Assembly (NCBI GenBank): GCA_002914805.1
Contig: JXTB01000598.1
Location: 18,227-82,226, forward strand
Source of the DNA: Parasponia andersonii
Taxonomy: Eukaryota; Streptophyta; Magnoliopsida; Rosales; Cannabaceae
DNA length: 64,000 bases
Direction: 5' to 3'
Position 1 is the stretch's first letter; the number at the start of each line of letters is the position of its first letter. Position numbers and translations under genes: made by a program. Positions 1-10,854 of the stretch are shown here, piece by piece. The notes under the pieces are model-generated. The model ran no database searches and had not been told where the DNA came from. It saw only the letters and a program-made list of their open reading frames with translations.

Positions 1-1511
1 GTTTGGTGATCGGCATAAAAATTGAGATCGGACGGTCGAGATTTTGTCTCGTTTTGTGTGCCATTGGTTCGGTATGAGCCTGGACTAGAATTGGACAAAT
101 TATATATCTAACCTAGCTATTTTGGGTGCTAAGAATTCAGTGAAGAGGTCCGTTTGTGGAATTGAAGCTCCGGTGAGAAGTTGACTTTTCGCAAGAGGAC
201 GATCGAGAGCTTAGAATTGGTTCCCGACCCTCTGGGCGATCGTCAACGACACCTTGAGGACTCAATAGCGTGGTATCGCTATTTCGGTGAGGTAGGGGTT
301 TAGTTACCTTCGTTTTATACCGTTTTTGAGTTAAAACTTATTTTCTGCAATATATAAGAACAAGTGTGTTTTTAATGATTTGAATTATATGTGATGGAAT
401 TAGTTGTATGAGATATATACTGTACTGCTCTAGGAATTTGCTGTGTGTAGGTTATTTTGGGTACATCAAAAATATTGCCATTATGCTGCCCATTTTTCTA
501 TAAAACCTTATTATGCATGTTTTACTGAAAAACCAGAGTACAGTAGTTTTTACACTTTAGTTCTGTATTGCACATATCATAAGATCATACATGAGCACCG
601 TGTTAGCATCGTGGGTTTTACAGTGTGACGCTGCATGCTCCACTGTCGGTGAAAGTCCGTAAACTTACGCGGGGTTTGTTCTTCTGATTACCTCCCCATT
701 TGGCAGGCGTAGGCAATTCGGTTGCCCCTATGGGTTTGGTAGGCGACACATAGGTGTCCCCTCCGGGTATGGGCTTAGGTGTCAGACAGGCTGTTCGGCA
801 TACTTAGTGCCATCATCCTGGGTTTCCACAGATGAGAGAATGAGAGCTCATGGATATGGGTTGATTTTTGTCATGTGCATATGGATTGATGGTTTTGATT
901 ACACTGTTTTATATATATGGGCTCCCGGTTTGGATTATATATATATATATGTGTGTATGTTTTGGATTTGAACAAACCATGCAGGAGTTTTTCATCACTG
1001 AACTGTTTTTCTTCGAGGTAACTATTTTCCTACTGGGCATTGTATGCTCACCCCCCTTTCTTCCCTTCCTGAGGTGGTGTTCAGTGCGATCTTGGAAATC
1101 AAGAGGAGTAAGAGGCCATCTTGATTGTAGTTTATTTCTTGGTAATGCTAGAAGTCTACTGTTGTGTGTTTGGACTGTTTGGGATTTTGTATTAGCATTG
1201 AACAAAGATTACTACTTTCTATTTTTTCTGTAAACTTATGTATGTCATTCTGGGATTTAACTTATTGTTGTAGATGATGATAATGTTTGGACTTATATTT
1301 GATTTTCCTGTTTTTCAATTATTATTCGGTCTATGTTTAATGGTGTATACGAACTATGGGAGTGGTTCACGGGATAAAATTCCGATTATTTTATTTAAAT
1401 GGACCGTTTTTATAAAAACTAGAACTCTTGATACTTTTCAAATAAATCAAGGAATTTCCCACCTTTGTGAAATTCTTTTTTTGCCACTGGCCTGAATTTT
1501 GGATCGTGACA
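1..1511 (+). mobile_element. Partial LTR (Ty3/gypsy type), truncated by window edge
   Basis: This stretch is much richer in GC and CpG than the DNA to its right and ends in GATCGTGACA at 1502-1511, a common 3' terminus (CA) of plant chromovirus-type LTRs. A C/G-rich block at 640-800 with short repeated phrases (GGCAGGCGTAGGC, GGTAGGCGACACATAGG) resembles plant Tekay/Del LTRs as I remember them. No coding domain is visible. The left boundary is outside the window, so I cannot tell a solo LTR from the 3' LTR of a complete element, and orientation is inferred only from the terminal CA. Confidence 0.55.
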
Positions 1512-3012
1512 GGTTATATAAAACATATTAGAGTAAACATATTTTTTATTCAGTCTTTTTTATTTAATTTTACTATTTAACAGTGAATTTTGCTATCTAA
1601 TTTAATATTTTAATAATGTAATAAATTATAATAAAATTGACTTATTAAATAATAAAATAAAAAAGTAAAAAAAATTACCAAAAAGAATCTCTCACGATGT
1701 AACGACCCTTTATTTAGAAAAAAAGTGATCGTTCTTTTTGAATCACAGCAGGAGCTCCACTGGATGTGACTTTTTTCTTTTCTGACAATGAAAAAAAGAT
1801 AGTGATCAAAAAGTTTCATTTTTTATATTCTCTGGTGAATTCTATAATTGGTGCATCTTTTCAATCCCCTTGCCTACCCATCTCCCAATTTCAGCCTACC
1901 CTTCTCCCAATTTCAGGTCTTTCTATTATTTGGTGACATGAGTTGGAGCAATTTGTACTTAATAAACTCAGAATCTTTAACCCACAAAAAAAGAAAAAAA
2001 AAACTTATGTGTTTTAGCATATTTAGTTTTCGGTTTAAATGGCAAGATAACATCTAAACTCAATGTGAAATTAGAATTTTCATAACTCCAACACTTCTCA
2101 TCTCACATATACACTTATAGATCTTCTTCCACATGTACAATTATAAATCTTCTTCGTATGCTGATATGATCACCAAATTAAGAATCTCATTTCTCTCAAG
2201 CTTTTCTTTTTGCATTATATTTTGGCTATTTTCTTATGACCTACTCATATACTCTGAGTATATATACCTAATCATTTAATAGTTGTAATCTTGTCCTAAA
2301 AACTAGTTAGCATTCTCTAGTACACTAGCTTAAGTATTGTAATACAATCTTGTTTGGAACTTTGATTTTTAGAGGAAAAGAAAAAATATCTAAGGGATTT
2401 CATTTTCTCTTGTTTGGATTAAGACAAAAAATAATAAATTTCTTTTTTTTTTTCAAAGAAAGTAAACATTGGATATGATGTCATTTTTTAGTATATAAAA
2501 TTTTGACAAATTAATTAGGAAAATCAAAAGTTTTAAAAATGCAGTTCTATAAAAGTTTAGCTAGGAAAATATTTCAGAAAAATATTTCTTTTTTCTTAAC
2601 TTCTCCCTCACAATTTTTTTCTCTCTAAAAATTAACAGATGGGTTAGTATCACAATATTTTTTTCCCTCTAAAAATTATCAGATGAGTTGGTATCGGTTT
2701 TAATACTAGTTGTTGTGCACTGATGGTATATTAAATTAAGAGTTAGTATAGTTTCAATACTAGCTGTTGTGCACTTATAGTATTCTAATTTAAGTATATA
2801 GTGGAGGCGAAAAAAGTCCTTTACAAGCGTTAATCGTGCTATTGAATTGATAACTTTGATTCACGTTATCGTTGGATTGTATACCCACTGTGTATAACAC
2901 TATTAACTTATCAAAAATTCGTTTAAATACAAAAATTCGTTTTAATACAAAAATTTTTTGAACTCGGAACAATATAGTACTTAATTTTCTTTTTAGCAAA
3001 ATTTTCTGAAGT
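1512..3012. other. AT-rich intergenic DNA
   Basis: No credible gene is visible; open frames here are short and of low complexity. A 20-bp-scale direct duplication of CCTACCC-TCTCCCAATTTCAG lies near 1872-1918. Near 2690-2790 a phrase ending in TAGYTGTTGTGCACT occurs twice, and it recurs near 4300-4340, so fragments of an unidentified repeat family flank the foldback element that follows. Confidence 0.5.
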
Positions 3013-3762
3013 CCTATAATATTAGTTCTATTAAAAAAAAAATATTTTTGTTAATTCTTTTTTACGGTTAAATTTTTATTTTTTTATTTGTGGTTTTTAG
3101 GTCAGCATTTTTATATTTTTATTTTACGTTAATCCTTTTTAATCTTTTCTATCAAAAACTAGCGTTAATTAGAATTTACCTAAAATGTACTCATCTCAGC
3201 AGGAATAAATTAGAAATAAAGCTAAATTGTTATTTAAAAAAAAGAGTTTGATTATTGTTTTCGTTAAAGATATAGACAAAAAATTGGAAATTTTTTTATA
3301 GTTCCAATATACATTTAATTTGATCCAAATATTCATATATATGTCCTATAAAATTGAAACGATAAAACATAAAATTAGCAACACATATGCCATAAAATTG
3401 ACAATATATTCATATACTTTCCTTCTAGATATATAAATACTTGGACCAAAATAGATCCTTAATGGAACTATATAAAATTTCTAATTTTCTTACCTGTGTC
3501 TTGAATGAAAATGATAACCCAACTCTTTTTTTTAAATAATAATTTATATTTATTTCTAATTTTACCCCTACTGAGATAAACATATTTTGGGTAATTGCTT
3601 ATTAATGGCAGCTATATTATACAAAAAATATTAAAATAGTTTAACGTAAAATAAAAGTTTAAGAATGAGGACTTATAAGTTATAAATAAAAGAATAAAAA
3701 CTTAATCATAAAAAAATAAATAATAAAAAAGCATTTCTTTTCTAATAGAACCAATATCAAGG
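3013..3762. mobile_element. Foldback element with ~340-bp inverted-repeat arms
   Basis: The segment 3013-3352 is repeated, reverse-complemented and diverged, at about 3415-3762, with a spacer of roughly 60 bp. Matching anchors in order inside the arms are GTTCTATTA, the run TTTTTATTTTACGTTAA, ATCTCAG, AAATTAGAAATAAA, TTATTTAAAAAAAAGAGTT and ATAGTTCCA. There is no coding capacity. This is the structure of a foldback or long-TIR (Mutator-like or MITE-like) non-autonomous element. I found no convincing target-site duplication, so the outer borders are accurate only to within about 10 bp. Confidence 0.65.
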
Positions 3763-5128
3763 AACATTAGAGGTTTTACTCTAAAAAATTAAGTTGAGTG
3801 TTAATTTTATTAATTTGTTTCGAATTTTTTATGTTAAAAAATTTATGGAAAAAGATAATGAATAACAGGTCACAAAATAAATAAAAGTTCTTTTCCAAAC
3901 TGATGTTTCATAGTTCTTTTCCAAACTGATGTTTCATTCTTTGAATTATTGAGAGAATAAATATAACTCTCCAACCCGAGTTAAGATATATACAAGCATA
4001 TTGTCACATCTTTTGTCTCCGTTCACGTCGTGATGCAATGATAGACTGCTTTTTTTTTTTTTTTTAACCTTATTCAAAATTGACAAGTTCATAATTCAAA
4101 ATAATTCACATTTTTTAACCTTAAGTATGCATGGAGTACTTGTATTTAGCTTCTACTAGAAGAGTAATAAAACATAAAATTAAAGTGGCTCACAAAATTT
4201 TGTTATTTTAGTAAGATCATTCCTTTAAGTTAGGAACTCAATATAATTTAATCAAATTATACAAAGATCTTATTACGAGCAAACCATAATACTAAAACTC
4301 GAGTTGATATCGGTGTCAATACTAGCTGTTGTGCACTTATATATATAACTCGATTGACTTATGGAAAATAACAGAAGGTTCGATTGATCTTTGAATTATT
4401 GAGAGAATATGATCATATCTCTCCAATCATAGTTAACATATATACAAAGCTTATTGTCACAACTTTTGTGTTTCCGTTTTTATGACGCAACTTTTTAACC
4501 TTATTCAAAATTGACGAATTCACAATCTTAGTTGCTTTTCACTTTTCTTTTTAATTCGTCTTTGTCAGTAATTTATTCTCTCGAAATATATATTCCTAGC
4601 AAAATGTTAGTCTGAACTGGAGAATATGCTACTAGTGTACGAGATGATGATTAACAATTTAATGGTTGAGAGTAATTAAGGGTAACGCTACTACTTACTT
4701 TCGGAAAAAAAAAAAACCAAAAAAAAAAGAAAAAGTAACTACTAATGTCGTGATTAACGTTGATGGCTTGCCAATCTTAGAGTTATAAATGTTGAGTCCT
4801 CTTCGTTGAGACTCATGGTGAGTCCTTTTATTTAATTTTGCAACTTATGAAATTTCCCTCCATGATATATCTTTGTGTTTATTAATGGCTAATTGTTCAA
4901 AGCATATTTTTATTAGTCATGTACACAAAATCGAATTGATTAATATCACAATTCTCTAAATGTAGAAAAGAAAATTATTTCATATTTCTCTAGTGGTATT
5001 TAATTTTCAATGATTAGACAAATTTATAAGGTCGTTCTCAATAAGTAGACAGATTTATGAGGACGTTCCCTATAAAACAAAAGAAAATTTATACTGTACC
5101 AAAAATATGTGAAAACTCATATGTGTCC
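3763..5128. repeat. AT-rich intergenic DNA with diverged direct repeats
   Basis: A 25-bp unit (AGTTCTTTTCCAAACTGATG...) is tandemly duplicated at about 3888-3937. A longer diverged direct repeat begins CTTTGAATTATTGAGAGAAT near 3940 and again near 4391, each followed by CTCTCCAA, a TATATACAA phrase, TATTGTCACA and a TTTTGT...CCGTT phrase, about 450 bp apart. No gene is visible. Confidence 0.5.
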
Positions 5129-5520
5129 TGTTAGAATATAAACTTATTTATAATCCATTTGATCATAGATAAGTAGCTTAGTTATTTAGTCTTGTGTTGT
5201 GAGTTGAGCTTAGGTTTATCTTGTATGTGTATAATAGCTCATAGTTTAATATTTAAGTTTCTAGAGTATTTTTGTATTTACTAGATAGTATAATTAATTA
5301 AGTCGTTGGAGATTGGATGGAGCATTCTTACATCATCTAGAATCATCTTTGGAGTAATATAGATAGAATGCTCCTCTCCCTATTTTGTATCAAGCCAAAA
5401 AGAAGCAATTCAAGTAGTACTATAAGTTCTTCTCTTCTCAAGTAGTACTATAAATTCTCTCTAGCTTCTCTCTTAAACTCTCTAGTCTTTCTATTCTTAA
5501 AAAATCTCCTATTTTCAACA
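5129..5520 (+). repeat. 5' LTR of the copia element
   Basis: Starts TGTTAG at 5129 and aligns with the sequence starting at 9986; similarity ends near TTTTCAACA at 5520. It contains a 27-bp tandem duplication of CAAGTAGTACTATAARTTCT near 5410-5460. A possible longer end lies at about 5660. Confidence 0.8.
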
Positions 5521-6039
5521 AAGTAGTTTAGAGTAAGGTTGTAAATTCTCTTGAAATTGTAAATATACTCTGTAGTTGCAGTTTTGACTGATCTTTCATA
5601 TCAGAAAAGATTTATTGAGATTGAGAGTCTTAGCCATTTGTTCCAAACATACTACTATTACATATCAAATCGAAGAGCTCGGCGAGACGAACACGCTGCC
5701 GTAAAAATTAGCCTAATCAGAGTCCGAACGAGTCGTCAGAAGTTTGTTGCCACAAACTGAGTTAACTCACTAAGTTGAACCGAGTCAGAGCCGTTTGACC
5801 AAGCCGCTGACTAAGTCATTGGAACCGTTGATCACGCCATTGACAATACTATTGACTAAGTAATTGGCTTTGACCAAGTCGATATACTAGTCAATCTTAA
5901 GGTTTTTCAATATTCCGAATCCATCCATATAGTCAAAATTTCCAAAAGCTTATTCTATTAAGAGTTATAGCTACCGACAGTTTAACATCTCTTCAAGTTC
6001 CACCACTCCATAGCAACAATTTTGATAATTGGACTATCA
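5521..6039 (+). other. Copia untranslated leader
   Basis: No coding frame. Around 5755-5890 short motifs of the type TTGACYAAGTCNNTG recur several times, giving a degenerate minisatellite-like leader. This may include the real end of the LTR and the primer binding site, which I could not place. Confidence 0.5.
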
Positions 6040-9000
6040 AAATGATGGTCCTCCTTGGAGCACATGATGTCACAGTGGAGAAAGGCTATGAAGAGTCAAG
6101 AGATGAGGCGACACTATCCTCAACACAAAATGAAAGTTTAAAAGACTAAAGAAAGAAAGACAAAAAAACTCTCTTCCTCATCTACCAAGCCTTAGATGAC
6201 GATAGATTTGAGAAAATCTCAAGTGTAATCTCCACCAAGGAAGCATGGGAGAAACTTCAAATTTCATATAAGGGAGAAGGAAAAGTTAAAAAAAGTGCGC
6301 CTTCAAACTCTAAGAGGAGAGTTTGATTTGTTGCATATGATAAAGTTTGAATTAGTTTCTGACTACTTTTCTAAAGTTCTAACCATTTTTAATCAAATGA
6401 AATGATGATAAACTAGAAAATGTTAGGATCATGGAAAAGATTCTTCGACCGATAGATCCAAAATTCGGTTACTATCATTAAAGAAACCAAAGATTTAGGA
6501 GCTATGATGATAGAATAACTCTTAGGTTCCTTGCAAGCCCACAAAGAAAAGAAAAATAAGACACAAAATTTCAATGAGCTACTCCTCAAGGCTCAACTCC
6601 AAGAGAAAGAAGAAGATTTCAGCAATGGAAAAGGACGTGGAAGAGGTCGTAGCTAAGGAAGAGGTCGCGGATGTGGAAAAGGAGGAAGAGGATATTTCAA
6701 TAATAATTATGAAAATGAAGATAGAAGAGAAAGTCCGACAAAAGATCATAGAAAAGGTAACTCACGGCGTTGGCATGACAAGTCTCAAATCAAGTGTCAC
6801 AATTGCTAGAGATATGGTCATTATGCTTCTGAATGTAGAGCTCCAAAGAAGGTACAAGAAAGAGCCAACTATGCTAAAGATAAAAGACAAAAGGAAGATA
6901 TATTGTTGTTAGCATGCAAGGAGACCTATGGGTTCCAAGAAAATATATGGTACATTGATAGTAGAGCAAACAATCATATATGTGGAAGAAGAGATATATT
7001 CGTAGAGCTTGACGAGTCAGTGATTAGGAATATTTCATTTAGAGATGATTCCAAGGCAGTAGTAAAGGACAAAAGTAAAATTCTTATACGCTTGAGAAAT
7101 AAAGAACATCAGTTTATTCTAAGCATTTACTACGTGCCTAACATGAAAAGTAATATCTTAAGTCTTGGCCAACTCTTAGAAAAAGGCTATGATATTCACA
7201 TGAAAAAAAATAGTCTTTCTTTAAGAGACAATAGAAACAAATTAATCATCAAAGTACCACTGATAAGAAACAAAATGTTATTATTACATATTCAAAATAA
7301 TGTAACAAAGTGTCTAAAGGCTTGCTATAAAAATTCATCATAGCTTTGGCACCTACAGTTTAGACATCTCAATTTTGGCAGCCTAGAACTATTAGTAAAG
7401 AAGGAGATCGTTTAAGGTCTACCTTTCATCAGTCAACCAGACCAATTATGTGAAGGATGCTTATTAGGAAAGTAATTCAGAAGAATCAAGTTCCCGAGTC
7501 CCTAAATTGCTTGAGCTCATACATACCGATGTGTGTGATCTAATAAGATCAAGTTCTCTTGGTAAGAGTAACTATTTTCTCCTCTTTATCGATGATTTTT
7601 CAATAAAAACTTGGGTGTATCTATTACAGGAGAAATCAGAAGTGTTCGAAAAATTCAAAAAGTTCAAAGCACTTGTTGAAAAGGAAAGTGACCGAAATAT
7701 CAAGACAATGAGATCTGATAGAGGAGGAGAATTCACATCCCACGAGTTTCAGAAGTATTGTGAAAATAACTACATCTGCCATCTTTTAACAGTACTAAGA
7801 TTTCCCCAATAGAATAGTGTCGCAGAAAAGAAGAATAGAACAATCCTAGACATAGTCAGAAACATGCTCAAGAGCAAAGGAATACCGAAGGAGTTTTGGG
7901 CTGAAGCTGTAGCTTGTACAGTTTTCTTGTCAAATCACTCTCTAACAAGAAGCATATGGAGAAAGACGCCACAAGAAACGTGAAGTGGAAGAAAGCCTGG
8001 AATCTCTCACTTAGGAGTGTTTGGAAGCATAACTTATGCTTATGTGCCTGATGAAAAGAGAACCAAGCTTGACGATAAAAGTGAAAAGTTTATCTTCATC
8101 GGCTACAACCTCTATAATCCAAGCAATGGCAAGATTATTATTAGTCACAATGTGGACTTTGACAAAAAAAAAGTACCTGAGAATAGCACACACAAGAAGA
8201 AAATTATGACTTCCTACCATACATTAAAGAAGAAAGCGAGTAACAAAGAATAGAGCAAGAGAAGAACTGTAAGAGCATGTTACCCCACATACTTTACCAA
8301 TGGCAAGCACTCATCAAGAAACAACACCAGGATCAATTTCAAGCAGCATTTTAAGTGAAAAAATACCGAGAATAAGGAGCTTACAAGAAATATATGAGTA
8401 ATTGAGAATCAAAATTACTTGACTCTTTTTTTCCTCTTTGCTGAATCTTAACTACTAAACTTTGATGAAGCTGTTCAAAGTAAAAATTGGCGAGATGTAA
8501 TGAATGAAGAAATGAAAGTGATCACAAAGAATGATACATGGAAACTTGTTACACTCCTAAAAATGTACAAAGCAGTCGGCGTAAAATGGGTTTGCAAGGC
8601 TAAGAAGAATGCTAAAGGAGAAGTAGAGAGATATAAGACAAGATTGATCACGAAAGGATACAATCAAAGACCCGGCATCGACTATGATGAGGTATTTGCT
8701 TTTATTGCTCGTTTAGAAATTGTACGGTTGATCGTCTCATTGGAAGCTCAAAATAAATGGAAAATTCATCAAATGGACGTCAAGTCTGCTTTCTTAAATG
8801 GAGTCTTTGAAGAGAAAGTTTATATAGAGAAACCATCTAGGTATGAGATTAAAGGGCAAGAAAACAAGGTTCTAAAGTTGAAGAAGGCTCTTTAGGGGTT
8901 AAAACAAGCACCAAGAGTATGGAATAGCTACATCAACAACAACTTCTGAGATAACAATTTCATTAAATGTCCTTATGAGCATGTATTGTATATCAAAGTA

Positions 9001-9978
9001 AAAGATAGAGATATCTTGATTGTGTACCTCTATGTCGATGACTTGACCTTTACGGAGAGTAATCCATCTATGTTCAAAGAATTTAAGAAAGCAATGATAA
9101 AAAAAAATTTAGATGACTGACATCGGACTCATGTGTTACTATCTTGGCATAGAAGTGAAGTAAGAAGAAGATAGAATTTTCATTTCACAAGAAGGTTGCA
9201 CCAAGGAGATCATCAAGAAGTTTAAAATGAATGATTACAAAATTGTCAATACACCGATCAAATATGGAGTCAAACTATCAAAGCATAACGAAGGAGAAAA
9301 TGTGAGTCCAACACTCTATAAGAGCTTAGTTAGAATTTTATGCTACCTGACTTGCACAAGACCAGACATTCTCTACGTCGTAGGCCTGGGTAGTCATCAT
9401 ATGGAATCTCTAACAACCACTCACTTGAAAGTTTCCAAGTGAATCCTTCGATATATTAAAGGTACAACCAATTTTGGTTTACGATATTCATCATCTAATG
9501 ACCATAATCTTGTGGATTATTGTGACAATGATTAGAGTTGAGACTTAGATAATCGAAAGAGTACAAGTGGTTTTACATTCTTCATAGAAGACACTACTTT
9601 CATATAAATGTCTAAGAAGTAACCAATCTCACACTTTCAAGCTGTGAAGCAGAGTATGTTACAGTTACATCATGTGTTTGTCATGCAATTTGGCTAAAAA
9701 ATTTGTTGAAAGAACTATACATTCCATATAATGAACCCACTGAGATCTATATTAACAATAAATCAGTAGTTACTTTAGCAAAGAACCTTGTCTCCTATGA
9801 TAAAAGTAAGGGCATCGATACCTGCTACCATTACATAAGAGAATGTATTGTAAGAAAGAATATGCAACTAAAGTATGTAAAGAATCAAGACCAAATAGCA
9901 GATATTTTCACCAAACCACTCAAGCATGAAGATTTTCTCAAGTTAAGAAATTTACTAGGTGTCACAAATCAAGTTTAA
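6040..9978 (+). pseudogene. Copia gag-pol polyprotein relic
   Basis: Gag (UBN2-like) is read from about 6040; its zinc knuckle (C-H-N-C then GHYASEC) near 6793-6836 is broken by a TAG at 6807. The protease motif is WYIDSRANNHICG near 6948, where the usual D-S-G is D-S-R, so the active-site triad is damaged. Integrase (HTDVCDLI...DDFSIKTWVY...SDRGGEF) spans about 7507-7960 with a stop at 7810. Reverse transcriptase (VKWVCKAKKNAKGEVERYK, QMDVKSAFLNG, YVDDL) spans about 8500-9110 with stops at 8893 and beyond. RNase H ends in QIADIFTKPLKHEDF and a TAA at 9976. Multiple stops and frameshifts rule out an intact polyprotein. Confidence 0.9.
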
Positions 9979-9985
9979 GGGGAGG

Positions 9986-10512
9986 TGTTAGAAAATAAAC
10001 TTATTTGTGACCTATTGGGCTATAGATAAATAGTTTAGTTATTTGGACTTATATTGTTAGCTGAGTTTATTTTGTGTTTGTATAATACCTCATAGTTTAA
10101 TATCCAAGTTTCTAGAGGATTTTTGTATTTACTAGATAGTATAATTAATTAAGTTATTGAAGTTTAGATAGAGTATCCTTAAACTATTTAAAATCATTCT
10201 TGGAGTAGTATAAATAGAGTGCTCCTCTTTCTATTTTGTGTGTGTATAATAATTTAATATCCAAGTTTCTAGAAGATTCTTGTATTTACTAGATAGTATA
10301 ATTAATTAAGTTGTTAGAGAATGAATAGAGCATTTTGCACCATTTAGAATCATCCTTAGACTAGTATAAATAAAGTACTCCTCCCTCCATTTTGTATCAA
10401 GTCAAAAAAAGAAATAATTCAAGTACAAATTCTTTTTTTTCCTACTAAAATACTCTCAAGCTTCTCCTTTAGCCTCTCTAATTTTTCTAGGCTTAAAAAA
10501 TCTCCAATTTAC
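9986..10512 (+). repeat. 3' LTR of the copia element, with internal tandem duplication
   Basis: Aligns with the 5' LTR but is about 135 bp longer because a block of about 160 bp (10077-10238) is repeated as 10239-10400. Each copy contains CCAAGTTTCTAGARGATT, TTGTATTTACTAGATAGTAT, a TATAAAT A-like box and CTCCTC...ATTTTGT. Because the duplicated block includes the probable TATA box, this LTR may carry two core promoters. Confidence 0.75.
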
Positions 10513-10854
10513 AACTTGGCCGTACTTTGCATTATAATGCCATTCATACAAGCAGAAACTCACGTGATGTTCAGTTAAGTGGTCAAAAAGTATATATACA
10601 TTAGAGATAAGCATTATGAAAGTGCATGTTTTTGTCTATATGTTCGTCCATATATAATATTTATATATGTATATATCAGACACGCATGAACAAAAGTATT
10701 AGTATACAAAGAGGGTGAGTTATGCGAAGTTAATGTAGAGAGAGACACCAAGTCAGCCTTGGCTACTGGAAAGGACATTACGAGGGTGTTTTCATAAACC
10801 TACACTCTTTGGTTTATTTCAGCTTCTTGCTGCAAGAGGTAGCTAGCTGCATTA
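10513..10854 (+). promoter_or_regulatory. Probable promoter and 5' UTR of the ABCC gene
   Basis: Only about 340 bp separate the copia LTR from the ABCC start codon. A G-box core (CACGTG, 10561-10566) is followed by several TATATATA-type runs at 10591-10676, then a less AT-biased stretch (10740-10854) that looks like transcribed leader. The exact transcription start cannot be fixed from sequence. Confidence 0.45.

Larger units (their letters stand above)
5129..10512 (+). mobile_element. Ty1/copia LTR retrotransposon, decayed
   Basis: Related LTRs (TGTTAGAAWATAAACTTATTT...) bound an internal region holding, in order, gag with a CCHC knuckle, protease, integrase, reverse transcriptase and RNase H, the copia order. 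A purine-rich tract (AAGTTTAAGGGGAGG, 9971-9985) directly precedes the 3' LTR at 9986. The coding region carries many in-frame stops and frameshifts, for example TAG at 6807, 7810 and 8893. No clear primer binding site follows 5520 and no target duplication is evident. The true 5' LTR may run to about 5660, with the 3' LTR truncated near 10512. The element is inert by inspection but sits immediately upstream of the ABCC gene in the same orientation. Confidence 0.9.

Noticed and set aside
5124..10520. Target-site duplication for the copia element
   Set aside because: The bases flanking 5129 (TGTCC) and about 10512 (ACTTG) do not match, and the LTR ends are uncertain.
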